64,000 bases of DNA, taken from Methanogenium marinum. GTDB lineage: Archaea; Halobacteriota; Methanomicrobia; Methanomicrobiales; Methanomicrobiaceae. Positions 1-10,900 of this stretch are shown here, piece by piece. The stretch lies in the NCBI RefSeq assembly GCF_028912405.1, contig NZ_JAKELO010000002.1, positions 248,001 through 312,000 of the forward strand, given 5' to 3'. Each line of letters starts with the position of its first letter. Position 1 is the first letter of the stretch. The translations under genes and the position numbers were made by a program. The notes under the pieces are model-generated. The model saw nothing but the letters and a program-made list of their open reading frames with translations. It ran no database searches and was not told the DNA's origin.

Positions 1-622
1 CGAAGTATATTTGCCGCATAAAATTGCCGGTCCAGACACAGACATTTAATCTTAAGCCCAAAATTGTGAATGATATCAATGCACTGTTGAATTCCATCCA
101 GGTTTTTCATCTCTTTTGTCCAGGGAATTACTGCAAGAGTGAAATGTTTATCCTTATCGACAACGCTGAGGGTCATATATGCGTAAAAGTAGTTCGTTGA
201 GGCCTTTCCTTTTTACACCGACAACATACGAAAGCATATGTACCTTCTCTCTCTCCAGAGTATGGATCGTCTGTCTTGTCAATGGCAAAACTGTAGGAAC
301 GTCCGTTTTGAAGTATTTTCATTGCAGGTTCAGCAAAGATTGCAGAACTCTGCCTCATTAGCTCTTCCAGATTAAGCTGATGAAGTGTATTCAGGCATGT
401 TACGTGGGAGGGTAATCCCCCGTGCATCTTGCCAAAACCTGAAATAGAATTATTGCAACTGGAAAGTGCCACGCAGCCTTCAAGTATGGCATCTGAATCA
501 GTTCGACCAATTCTGGGAAACAAAATATGGTTGTTGATTATACGTGCGACACAGGTCAGATGAGGACTGTCGTCTGTTTGTTTAGCCCCAAATTTGGGCT
601 TATTTTTTGAGAAAACTGCCAT
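1..622 (-). pseudogene. ISH3/IS4-like transposase fragment, frameshifted and cut by window edge
   Basis: ORF 173..622 contains YSFAIDKTDDPYSG, matching YQFAIDLTNDLYYG of the intact transposase at 45820..46974; a second frame over 1..178 continues the family (YMTLSVVDKDKHFTLAVIPW...CLCLDRQFY). Confidence 0.8.
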
Positions 623-791
623 ATTTTGAGAATTATGTTCACATGCAAACCTTCCGGTACGTCAATCTTGCTAATTTTCCTTTGGGTATGAGATATGTCT
701 CGGAATTGAGTCTTGAAGATGATGGGAAAAATGGGAAGTAGTTAACTTTCAGATACTATTCCCAGAACTGATGGGAAAAAATGTGGTGATT

Positions 792-1423
792 TTAAAGTAC
801 TGAGGAACGGTCAAAGTTAAATTGGGATTTCGTATATCTTGTAATGACGAAAAATAAACTTATCCCCAGGCGGATCAGACTGCCGATAAAAAAAGCGGAT
901 ACAACTGCTATGAGGCCATAGCCAAGCAGGAGGGAAGTAATTGCTAAATAAAAAATAATTATTTTTTCAATCACACGGGATATCAGTTCATATTCCATCT
1001 GCTCAAAGGCCCTGTAGAATGAGCAAAGAAACTGATTGAAAAAGAGTTGGTTACAGAGTACGCGCCGGCAATGTATACCGCAATAATTGTCTCCTGGGGA
1101 TATCCCAAGAAATTAATCACTACCACAATTATGGCAATGGTTAAAATGGAAAGAACCACTTTAATTGCTGATACTGTCCCAAAATACCTATTTACATCTT
1201 CTTTCCGTTTTGCAACCTCACGTATGGTCAGTTGGGTTAACCCTATGTCGGAAAGAAAGGCAAACAACAGTGCAAATGCCAAAGCAAAAGAATATTTTCC
1301 AAATTCAACGTCCCCCAGTTCCCGTGCAATATAGACGAAAAGGAGAAATGCCAAAATTTTTGTTACAAGTTCTGCGGATGCTAGTGAAACCGTATTTTTA
1401 ATGAAACCCCTAACTGCAGTCAA
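792..1423 (-). pseudogene. Polysaccharide flippase (Wzx-like), frameshifted and truncated
   Basis: ORFs 983..1423 and 792..998 are consecutive parts of one flippase N-terminal half; frame changes at A5 run 1039-1043; C-terminal half missing. Confidence 0.75.
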
Positions 1424-2415
1424 TCCAGGTCACCAAAAATAGATCTATTGTCAGATTTTACACTGTTGAATATTTCCAAATCGACTAACACCATCATGCG
1501 TACTAATTCATTAAAGGCCACATCAGGCTCCCACCCAAGGATCTTCTTTGTCTTTGACACATCCCCAAGCATGAAATTAACTTCAGCCGGCCTGAAAAAC
1601 TTCGGGTCTACAACAACATAATCCTCGTAGTTCAGCCCGACTTCACTAAAGGCAATATCAACAAAATCACGCACCGAGTGCGCTTCCCCTGTTGCAACTA
1701 CATAATCATCCGGTTCATCCTGCTGGAGCATCATCCACATCGCCTTCACATAGTCCCCGGCAAAACCCCAGTCCCTCATGGCATCAAGATTTCCCAGTCG
1801 AAGTTCCGTGTCCAGCCCATTATGAATCCGGGCGACGCCATTCGTGATCTTCCGGGTGACAAATTCAATACCCCGCCGGGGCGATTCATGGTTGAAAAGA
1901 ATACCATTACAGCAGAACATACCATATGTCTCGCGGTAATTCACCGTCGCCCAGTGTGCATAGACCTTCGCAACGCCGTATGGAGAACGAGGACAGAAAG
2001 GAGTGGTTTCACGTTGCGGCATCTCCTCCACATTGCCGAAAACTTCAGCACTCGATGCCTGGAACAGCCGTGCATCGGGACAATGCTGCCGCACTGCTTC
2101 GAGTACGCGAAGGACTCCAAGTGCGGTCACCTCTCCGGTCGCCACAGGGTCACCCCAGGACGCAGCGACAGAGGATTGCGCAGCAAGATTATAGACTTCA
2201 TCGGGCTGTATCTCATTTACCGCAGTGTCCAGCGAAGTCTGGTTAGTGACATCTCCATGCAGGAGAGCAATATCACTAAGAATTGGCTCAAGGAGTGTAA
2301 GATTAGAGATTTCCCTCACAAGACCATACACATCATACTGCTTATCGAGAAGAAGTTCAGCCAGATATGAGCCATCCTGACCATTGATACCAGTGATTAA
2401 TGCGGTTTTTGACAC
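1420..2415 (-). CDS. GDP-mannose 4,6-dehydratase paralog (NAD-dependent SDR family)
   Basis: [24 protein letters not shown]; very similar to adjacent gmd; altered GLVREISN loop. Confidence 0.85.
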   Translation of the reverse strand: MSKTALITGINGQDGSYLAELLLDKQYDVYGLVREISNLTLLEPILSDIALLHGDVTNQTSLDTAVNEIQPDEVYNLAAQSSVAASWGDPVATGEVTALGVLRVLEAVRQHCPDARLFQASSAEVFGNVEEMPQRETTPFCPRSPYGVAKVYAHWATVNYRETYGMFCCNGILFNHESPRRGIEFVTRKITNGVARIHNGLDTELRLGNLDAMRDWGFAGDYVKAMWMMLQQDEPDDYVVATGEAHSVRDFVDIAFSEVGLNYEDYVVVDPKFFRPAEVNFMLGDVSKTKKILGWEPDVAFNELVRMMVLVDLEIFNSVKSDNRSIFGDLD

Positions 2416-2541
2416 TACGATTGCCTACCTGTCTTTCATACTATTTGTTCACAAACCATTAAAAAGGGATTTAACATATTTTTCCCTTCTTTAAACAGAT
2501 TTCAGTTATAAATTCGATTAATCATATCTAATTTATTGGAG

Positions 2542-3516
<975 letters not shown>

Positions 3517-3520
3517 TTAA

Positions 3521-3838
3521 TCATAATCTGTTATAGTCATCCTCAAAGCGTACAATATCGTCCTCTCCTGTATACTCCCCGATCTGAACCTCGATCAACT
3601 CAAGAGGCAATAAACCAGGATTTTCCAGACGATGGATTGTTCCTGAGGGAACAAATGTACTTTCACCATTTCTGAGTAGGTATTCCTTGTCGCCGACTGT
3701 CACCAGTGCCGTCCCGTGGACCACCACCCAGTGCTCACTCCGATGGTTGTGCATCTGAAGGGAGAGTGAGCTGCATTGTTCCTCAAGAAATTCCATTTCA
3801 TCCATGATATGGTGGAGAAAGATTCCTTCACGCTTCAC
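3521..3838 (-). CDS. Chimeric ORF: HEPN (DUF86/HepT-like) N-terminus fused to ManC C-terminal cupin
   Basis: GTG start overlapping MNT stop; N-term MKREGIFLHHIMDEMEFLEEQCSSLS is HEPN-like; rest SLQMHNHRSEHWVVVHGTALV... matches ManC C-terminus at 36006..37358. Confidence 0.75.
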   Translation of the reverse strand: MKREGIFLHHIMDEMEFLEEQCSSLSLQMHNHRSEHWVVVHGTALVTVGDKEYLLRNGESTFVPSGTIHRLENPGLLPLELIEVQIGEYTGEDDIVRFEDDYNRL

Positions 3839-4157
3839 ACCAGATCACCTCACTCTCTATGTACGGGCGAAGATAGGGATTTATACCACCAGTGGTCACC
3901 AGATCCACTTTCCTGCCAAAGAGATCTTCCAGGTACTGGATAAGATCCATGAAATTTTGGAATGTAGCGTGTCCCCGTGCAAATTCGACAAGAATATCGA
4001 TATCACTTGCATCTGTCTCCTCACCCCTGGCAACAGAGCCGAATATGCCGATTTGCTTCACGCCAAATGAACCCCAAATAAAAGCGAATCTCTCCTTAAG
4101 TCGCCTAAAATCGTCTGATCTCTTTTTTTTATGGAGGATGGTGGTCACGTAGATCAA
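3828..4157 (-). CDS. mntA: MNT-type nucleotidyltransferase antitoxin
   Basis: IGIFGSVARGEETDASDIDILVEF (GSxARGxxxxxSDIDILV motif); true start may be internal. Confidence 0.85.
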   Translation of the reverse strand: MIYVTTILHKKKRSDDFRRLKERFAFIWGSFGVKQIGIFGSVARGEETDASDIDILVEFARGHATFQNFMDLIQYLEDLFGRKVDLVTTGGINPYLRPYIESEVIWCEA

Positions 4158-4384
4158 TAGAATCTAGGATATAAAGACATAAATACATGTCTGCACAGTA
4201 TATCGCGAAACGTTCCCGTTTGGTATTCCATTCGTACCTCTCCCGTGATTTTGTCAATAGGCTCACCATACTATTTCTAAAAGGCCAAAAAAACAAAAAA
4301 CACCTAAAAAAACAGGGGGGATAACCCCCATTTCTGTCATTCGTCAGGCAGTTCACTTCAGGTCGTTTTAGCTCAACTCAACTC

Positions 4385-4807
4385 AACCCGGCTCAGGCTT
4401 CTCGTCAGCCCATATCTCAACCGCTTCCCGAAAATAGCATCGTCCGCATAGGATGAGATGCGGACTTTGGTGCGGGAGAGCATCACATAGTACGTCTCGC
4501 CGGGTGGCGTCGTGGCACTTCAGCTTGCGGGAGTTGGTGTCCTTCTCTGTGTCACGGAACTGCGCGTTTCGTCGATCACAGTGGCGAGCGTGTTGTCGTC
4601 CATGAAGTGGGCGGCAGCGGTGTTGAAGGCAGCGATGGATTCAACCGCAAGAGAGACATCGCCCAAAAATGTGGTGATTCGATATTTGTATACAAAAATG
4701 TGCATTTTCCGGGAGGATGTCGGGAGAATAAAATATATCAGAACCGGCCGGAGAGTGATCTTCTTTTCACCACTATCTGTGGTATTCCTCATCTTTATGG
4801 CTGACAC
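4385..4807 (-). pseudogene. Decayed gene of unknown function; C-terminal peptide shared with 37630..37755
   Basis: Minus strand: ...GETYYVMLSRTKVRISSYADDAI / REAVEIWADEKPEPG across a stop and a frameshift. Confidence 0.5.
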
Positions 4808-5244
4808 TTCATTGGAAATTCAAAACAGAGCAATGGAGGTACATCGTTTTGGTACGGGACTGCCGTCTCCCGGTTCAATCCCTCGATCTCCTGATTTGGA
4901 AACCTATGTCCTTCTGTTCTATTTTACCGTGTTCTTCTTTTCCGGCAAACACTTCTCCGGAAATCTGCAGAACTGCCCCATCCGGTTTCCGGGGTATTCG
5001 GATTGATTTTTCTCATGATGTCTCGTCCACCTGTGCACGGCAAAAAGGTGCACACAGAAAAGAAAAAGGAAAAAAACGAGCATACAGATGAAGGGGAAAT
5101 AGTACCAGTGAGATTGTTCCGATATTTGGCATCTGATAAAAGATGAACAACCCATCGTCAGGATGGATACAGATTCAGAGAATCACGAACAAACAGGCAG
5201 GAAACCTGTGACCTGAGTCGTGGATAAATGAGACAGACACCTAT

Positions 5245-6015
5245 TCATACAAACCTTTTCGGCTCATTCAGGAATGACAAATCGGCAGAACCGGAGACCA
5301 GATCATAGATTTCCATACCGTGCCGAAACACCGTCCCATGCAAAATCCCCTGTTCCGGTATATCCCGTGCGGCTATTTCCCTGATTGGGGCGGCCGACAC
5401 GTACCGGGGATTCTGATTCCAGTTGATCCCATTCGGGTTCTCATCCCCTTCCTTTTCCTGAGCATAGTACGCCCCGCCCTGCATCTCCTCATACACCGCA
5501 TACTCACTATCAAACAGGGTCGAAACAAGATTCGCCATGACGAGCACCTCTTCACCCGAATTGATACTTACATGCCCATACCCGGGGGGAATCAGAACAC
5601 ATTCTCCGGCAGATGCGGCAACAGCAACCACATCCAGGAGACCTTTTTGCTGGAGAAGAAAGTGTGCCTCCCCCGCGAGCACCTGGTACAGTTCGGGGTA
5701 GCCGAGACCTGCCGGGTCTTCCGGATGGTAGTGACCCTTTGTCTTGACATATTCACCGCTGAGAACCATCGGTGGGATGACCGTGATATCGTACCGTATA
5801 TTTTGTCGGGAAAGAATCTCACGATCCGTTTCATTCATCGCAAGATCGCGGTACATATAGTAGAGAGGGGTGGCCGAATCGAGTTCGACACTATCCGGGT
5901 CTGCCAGTACACATTCCATATCACCAACTGTTCGGACAGATGGTTCAGGAAGGAATCCTTTCCAGTAGCGGTCCATACCCAATAGTTGGGCAGGAATAAT
6001 ATTTATACTACCCAT
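5245..6015 (-). CDS. pgiA: Cupin-type glucose-6-phosphate isomerase
   Basis: TKGHYHPEDPAGLGYPELYQVLAGEAHFLLQ cupin PGI motif; PPGYGHVSIN. Confidence 0.88.
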   Translation of the reverse strand: MGSINIIPAQLLGMDRYWKGFLPEPSVRTVGDMECVLADPDSVELDSATPLYYMYRDLAMNETDREILSRQNIRYDITVIPPMVLSGEYVKTKGHYHPEDPAGLGYPELYQVLAGEAHFLLQQKGLLDVVAVAASAGECVLIPPGYGHVSINSGEEVLVMANLVSTLFDSEYAVYEEMQGGAYYAQEKEGDENPNGINWNQNPRYVSAAPIREIAARDIPEQGILHGTVFRHGMEIYDLVSGSADLSFLNEPKRFV

Positions 6016-6111
6016 TTTGAATTGGTATTTAATGGTATTTCATTAACAGCCGCATAAGACCCTCACTTATGTTACCCTCATAGTATTAGATTGAAATGAG
6101 ATTGTCTGGTC

Positions 6112-6399
6112 TTAATAGTCCTTTAAAAATTTTTTATAGCCGACTTCCCTGTCAAAAATACGCAAAAGCAATATAATTTTTTTCTCATGGATTGTATATA
6201 ATATTCTTACTTCCCCAACTCTCAGCCGATATAATTGTGGGGTTGTGCCTTTTACCTGAAGAATATCAAGATTAGGTCGGGCCGTATAAGGATCTTCTTT
6301 CAGTTCTTCTGTAGCGACACGAAGTTTATTCTTAACATAAGAATCATATTTATTAAGTTATTTTAAGAATCGCTTACTGACCAGGATATCAAAGGTCAT
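6112..6399 (-). pseudogene. RelE/ParE-like toxin with an in-frame TAA at codon 14
   Basis: 96-codon frame MTFDILVSKRFLK*LNKYDSYVKNKLRVATEELKEDPYTARPNLDILQVKGTTPQLYRLRVGEVRILYTIHEKKIILLLRIFDREVGYKKFLKDY*; ATGA overlap with antitoxin. Confidence 0.8.
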
Positions 6400-6581
6400 A
6401 CTTTTTCCCAGTCCAGCGGCACAAACTCTTCATTCTCCAGGATGTCCTCAACTTTTTTATTTAATTTCTGAATGCAATAATACCGTAACAGCATATCTAC
6501 AATATCGTTATACGTGTCCCCTTTGTTGCCTATTGCCTTCAGAGAATCCCTTGTCTCTGGTTTTACCGTAATTGAAACCAT
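6396..6581 (-). CDS. Antitoxin of RelE-type module
   Basis: 61 aa, MVSITVKPETRDSLKAIGNKGDTYNDIVDMLL; translationally coupled to toxin pseudogene. Confidence 0.7.
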   Translation of the reverse strand: MVSITVKPETRDSLKAIGNKGDTYNDIVDMLLRYYCIQKLNKKVEDILENEEFVPLDWEKV

Positions 6582-7119
6582 ATTTTCACTCCCTTTAGCA
6601 CCTTTGCAAATTCAATTCTAAGTTATCCCCTATTAAATATATGCATCATTTCCCCATCTGAAACTAAAAAATCATTCATGATATTCTGAATAGTGCGACC
6701 ACAGCTCTGTAAAAAAGAAGACTATAGGTATCAACAACCCATCTCACCCGCCCGCATGACCCATCACACATTGAGGAGGAACAAATCCCTTGTTATTCTT
6801 TTCCAAAATCAGAGGAAAATACTGATCGAATATATTTCCTAAACTTTGGTTCATGGGACTATTGAGTTCACTTATTTATCATCCATGAAACAGCGATTAT
6901 CTATATGATACCGAGGGAATACTAAATGGAAATTACCATATGCGTGGGAAATAGCATAAAATAGTAACGATACCTTCATTCATGGATTTATATTTATTTT
7001 ATCTGCAATTTTTTTACTTTTATCAAAATATTCCTCAAATAAATTTGTCATTTCATCGATAATTTTATAGTAAATAATGGCCATGACAATTTATGATACA
7101 CGTGAAAAAATAATTATGC

Positions 7120-7773
7120 TCATTTTTGAGCGCCCTCACAGAAAAGAAAATAACCATTCATTCTTTCAGTCGTTTCAGCCACTCTCTCTTCCAGATACGT
7201 ACTGTCCATCATATACCGGACCATGCACAGATTTTTTGCACCGGCACGGAGGACATCTCTCAGATTTTCTGCATTGATACCCCCGATTGCAACAACCGGA
7301 ATATCGCCTGCCATCTCTATTGCCTCTTGTAAGAGGACAGTTCCTGTTACAGGGTCGGGTTTTTTCTTTGTCGGCGTCTTAAATATCGGACCAAATCCGA
7401 TATAGTCCGGATTTAGCCTGACAGCATCTTCTACCTGGGCCAGATTATGGGTTGATAGTCCAAATTCGCCCACCTTTCCCCCGCAGATCTTTTTTGCATC
7501 CAAAAGGCCAATATCATCCTGACCAAGATGAAGGCAGTCTGCACCACAAAGAAAAGCAAGATCTGCCCGGTCATTCATGACAAACCGCGTATCTGTGCCA
7601 TCCGTTACCGCCATAATCTCATCTGCAGCGAGAAGAATCTCTCTGTCACTGAGCTCTTTTTCCCTCAGCTGAAGATACCTGATATTATTATCAACAGCAA
7701 CCCGGGCAATTTTAGCATATGAGACAGATGGATTTGTTATTATCAGATACAGCCCAAAATCCCGTTTACTCAC
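7120..7773 (-). CDS. thiE: Thiamine-phosphate synthase
   Basis: RYLQLREKEL, FVMNDRADLA, DCLHLGQDD, IGFGPIFKTPTK, VAIGGI motifs. Confidence 0.95.
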   Translation of the reverse strand: MSKRDFGLYLIITNPSVSYAKIARVAVDNNIRYLQLREKELSDREILLAADEIMAVTDGTDTRFVMNDRADLAFLCGADCLHLGQDDIGLLDAKKICGGKVGEFGLSTHNLAQVEDAVRLNPDYIGFGPIFKTPTKKKPDPVTGTVLLQEAIEMAGDIPVVAIGGINAENLRDVLRAGAKNLCMVRYMMDSTYLEERVAETTERMNGYFLFCEGAQK

Positions 7774-8537
7774 TTTAAATCCTCAATGATAAGCTTTGCG
7801 GCCTTTTCTCCGGAAAGCAGCATCCCTCCGAATATGGGCCCCATCCGTGGAGAACCAAATACTCCGTTTGCCGCCATACCGCATACATACAGTCCGGGAT
7901 AGATCTGTTTGGTATTCTCAACCGTCTCTGCCTCACCCTCAGTTACATTCATAGAACGCTCCCCTGAGACTGTTCCTGACGGCGTGTTGAGCGTGATATT
8001 ATTCTTTTTTGCAACCTTCTCTGAAACTTCGCACGGGTGACCAGTTGCATCAACCACCATTTTTGCCCGGAAAGACAGTGGGTCGACATGCAGGCCTTCT
8101 CTTACTACGGGCTCCCAGTTGACAACAACTCCCGATACTCTGTTGTCCTTAAACACAACATCCTCAACACGCATGCCGTTGTGAATCAGAACTCCCGCCC
8201 GGGATGCCCGGTATATCAGTGCAGATGTCGCAAGAACACTGTCACATATGACAAGGTTGTCATTGTATCTCTGATAAGGAATGCCAAGTTCATCAAGAAG
8301 GTAAACTGCTTCATTCTGAAGAGCAATCGAGGTAAACAACATGGCACCGCCCCACATGCCTCCGCCGGGGGCAAGTTTGCTCTCAAACATAGAAACCGTA
8401 TAGCCCGCTTCTGCAATTCTTAATGCGGCAATGAGTCCTGAAGGCCCAGTTCCCGTGATAGCCACATCCATGTCCAGATTTTCCTGAAGTCTTTGAAACC
8501 AGGTATCAGTAATTGCTTTCGTTACTTCCAAATCCAT
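7770..8537 (-). CDS. thi4: Thi4-family thiazole synthase (archaeal, His at donor position)
   Basis: TGTGPSGLIAALRIAEAG; FGSPRMGPIFGGMLLSG; GLHVDP at the site occupied by Cys in suicidal Thi4. Confidence 0.93.
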   Translation of the reverse strand: MDLEVTKAITDTWFQRLQENLDMDVAITGTGPSGLIAALRIAEAGYTVSMFESKLAPGGGMWGGAMLFTSIALQNEAVYLLDELGIPYQRYNDNLVICDSVLATSALIYRASRAGVLIHNGMRVEDVVFKDNRVSGVVVNWEPVVREGLHVDPLSFRAKMVVDATGHPCEVSEKVAKKNNITLNTPSGTVSGERSMNVTEGEAETVENTKQIYPGLYVCGMAANGVFGSPRMGPIFGGMLLSGEKAAKLIIEDLK

Positions 8538-8594
8538 TATCGTATCCTCCCTGAATCAAGGCGGATAATGCGAGAAGCTGCGACCACTAAAAGG

Positions 8595-8695
8595 AGCTCC
8601 CTACGCCGGCATTATCCGGATCAGGTAAAATGGGTATAATCTCAGCCGTAACAGTCAGATGAGAATTGTCTCTTCTGGCTGCCGCAGCACCCCAT
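8595..8695 (-). promoter_or_regulatory. TPP riboswitch (THI element)
   Basis: Minus strand GGGGTGC...GGCTGAGATTATACCCATTTTACCTGATCCGGATAATGCCGGCGTAGGGA; matches THI box consensus (CTGAGA, ACCTGATC, GGATAATGCC, GTAGGGA). Confidence 0.95.
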
Positions 8696-8760
8696 TATAC
8701 CAACCGATTTCAGGGAATAAATAATTTCTGAAAGAGAGAAGAATTCATATGTCTAGCATC

Positions 8761-8800
8761 CCCGCAAGGAGTCCCCGGTCTTTAGGCCGGGGTAGTTGAC
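8761..8800 (+). mobile_element. Orphan IS200/IS605-type right-end / omegaRNA 3' hairpin
   Basis: CGCAAGGAGTCCCCGGTCTTTAGGCCGGGGTAGTTGAC: 8-bp stem and TAGTTGAC tail typical of IS605 right ends; no tnpB nearby. Confidence 0.65.
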
Positions 8801-8955
8801 TATACGAAATAACCCATATGTAAAAAATAGAGACAAGCCATCAGTATGATTAAATATCTGATTACAACCGTACATGAGAATACATATTACCATATTTCCA
8901 CAATTTAGCGAAGTGCCGATAATTTATTGTATTAAAAAGAGAGAATGCTAACACG

Positions 8956-10773
8956 ATGGAATATATAAAATTTTGTAGCGAACACAAATATTTCATATGT
9001 GCCTTTTTCATCTTATCACTCTATTTAGCACCGTTCTATATCCTTGGCGATACCGCACCCACATTAATCCACGACAATCTTGATTCTAATATTGTCTGGT
9101 ATACAATCCTCGCTGATAGCGGTCAGTCCTTTGGGCTGATGGATGCAACCATTCCACAACTCATGAATGGAATACCCCGTAATTCCTTTGGGTCAGAGTA
9201 TAGTGTGATTCAGTGTCTCTTTCAGTTTTTTGAACCCTACACCGCATATATCATAAATCTTACACTAATGCATCTCTTTGCGTTTATCGGGATGTATCTC
9301 CTCCTCTCACGACATCTCCTGTCCCATAAAGACTCAATTTTTATCACCGTAGGCGTTTCACTTGCATTTGCTCTGCTCCCCTTCTGGCCATCCGGGGGGC
9401 TGAGTATTGCAGGTATGCCCCTCCTCCTCTATGCATTCCTGAATATCCGAAATAACCAATGGAAAATAACAGATTGGGCAATTATCGGACTCATGCCCTT
9501 CTATTCAAGCTTTGCACTCACCGGTTTTTTTGTTCTGGCTGCATTAGTGCTTTTCTGGTTGTATGATCTGTTCCATACACGAAAACCAAATTACGCATTT
9601 TTCCTTGCCATCTGTCTCGTTTGCCTTATGTACTGCCTCGTAGAATATCGGTTACTGTATAGCATGTTCTTCGACACCGGATATGTCTCGATGAGGACAG
9701 AGATGATCCGGGGGGCCGGTTCAACAGATTTTTGGAGCGCAATCGCACATAGCAAAGCCAACTTTATTTATGGTCAATACCATGCCGTAAGCCTGCACAA
9801 GTACGTTATTGGCCTCTCTGTTGCCTGTGCCTTTCTTGTACTCCTGTTCAAAAGAAAGAGATGCGATCTCCTGATACTATTGGTTGGTTTATGCGCTGTA
9901 ATCTCTCTTTTTTATGGATTTGCATATTCGGACCTATTATCAATTCTCCAGAATATCCCTCTCTATAATTCATTCTCGATAATAAGATTCCATTTCCTGC
10001 ATCCATTACTCTGGTTCATCATTTTTGCGCTCGCTCTGAAGATAATTTACTCAAATATTCAGTATGGCAGGCAAATTGCAGTAATCTTCCTTATTTTGCA
10101 GATTGGATTCCTCTTCTCGTTGGGAAGCGTGGGGAATATCAACACAGAATCATATCAATGTGGGGGCCTTGGTCTTTTACAAACAGAACAATTAAGTTTT
10201 GATGAATTTTATTCCCCGGAATTATTTGCAGAGATTAATGACTCAATTCAGCTTCCCAGGGAGTCGTATAGAATTGTTAGTATCGGAATGCACCCTGCCA
10301 TCTCACAATATAATGGGTTTTATACCCTTGACATGTATCACGTAAACTATCCACTGTCATATAAGCATTCATTCAGGTTAATTATAGAGAAAGAACTCGG
10401 GAAAAACGAAAACCATCAGGAATGCTTTGATACCTGGGGCGGTCGTTGCTATATATTTGTCAGTGAACTTGACGGTAATTCCATGTATACACGAGATATA
10501 AATGGTTCCGTTCAGAATTTAGAGATAAACTCTCAGGTTCTCTATGACATGGGAGGACGGTATATATTTTCCGCAGTGGATATTCAGAATTATCAGGAAA
10601 ATAATCTTGATTTCATCGGTACATTTGAAAGAGATGATTCGCCGTGGAAAATACGAGTATATTCTGTTAAAAAACCAGCAGATAATACTTCAAATAGTAT
10701 CATTTCTTCTGCTGATGATGAAAATCTTCAAAACAAACAGCAACCCTCACACCCTGTTGAACACCCATCATGA
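8956..10773 (+). CDS. Large multi-TM protein (DUF6044/YfhO-like, putative GT-C)
   Basis: 605 aa, many hydrophobic segments, DTAPTLIHDNLDSNIVWY near N-terminus. Confidence 0.6.
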   Translation: MEYIKFCSEHKYFICAFFILSLYLAPFYILGDTAPTLIHDNLDSNIVWYTILADSGQSFGLMDATIPQLMNGIPRNSFGSEYSVIQCLFQFFEPYTAYIINLTLMHLFAFIGMYLLLSRHLLSHKDSIFITVGVSLAFALLPFWPSGGLSIAGMPLLLYAFLNIRNNQWKITDWAIIGLMPFYSSFALTGFFVLAALVLFWLYDLFHTRKPNYAFFLAICLVCLMYCLVEYRLLYSMFFDTGYVSMRTEMIRGAGSTDFWSAIAHSKANFIYGQYHAVSLHKYVIGLSVACAFLVLLFKRKRCDLLILLVGLCAVISLFYGFAYSDLLSILQNIPLYNSFSIIRFHFLHPLLWFIIFALALKIIYSNIQYGRQIAVIFLILQIGFLFSLGSVGNINTESYQCGGLGLLQTEQLSFDEFYSPELFAEINDSIQLPRESYRIVSIGMHPAISQYNGFYTLDMYHVNYPLSYKHSFRLIIEKELGKNENHQECFDTWGGRCYIFVSELDGNSMYTRDINGSVQNLEINSQVLYDMGGRYIFSAVDIQNYQENNLDFIGTFERDDSPWKIRVYSVKKPADNTSNSIISSADDENLQNKQQPSHPVEHPS

Positions 10774-10900
10774 AGATATTAGGAATGTGTTTCGTCATTG
10801 TCACTCTGCACAGTATATACCAATCGTTTCTCCATTCAGTCCACTCCAAAACATATTTTCCCTGCATCCGATTGAACCCATACAAAAAACGTGTTCGAAG

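Noticed and set aside
1678-2370. Long plus-strand ORFs antisense to gmd, thi4, PGI and other genes
   Set aside because: Opposite strand of strongly supported CDS, with no recognisable family
4370-4392. CTCAA short tandem repeat
   Set aside because: Three units only, no context
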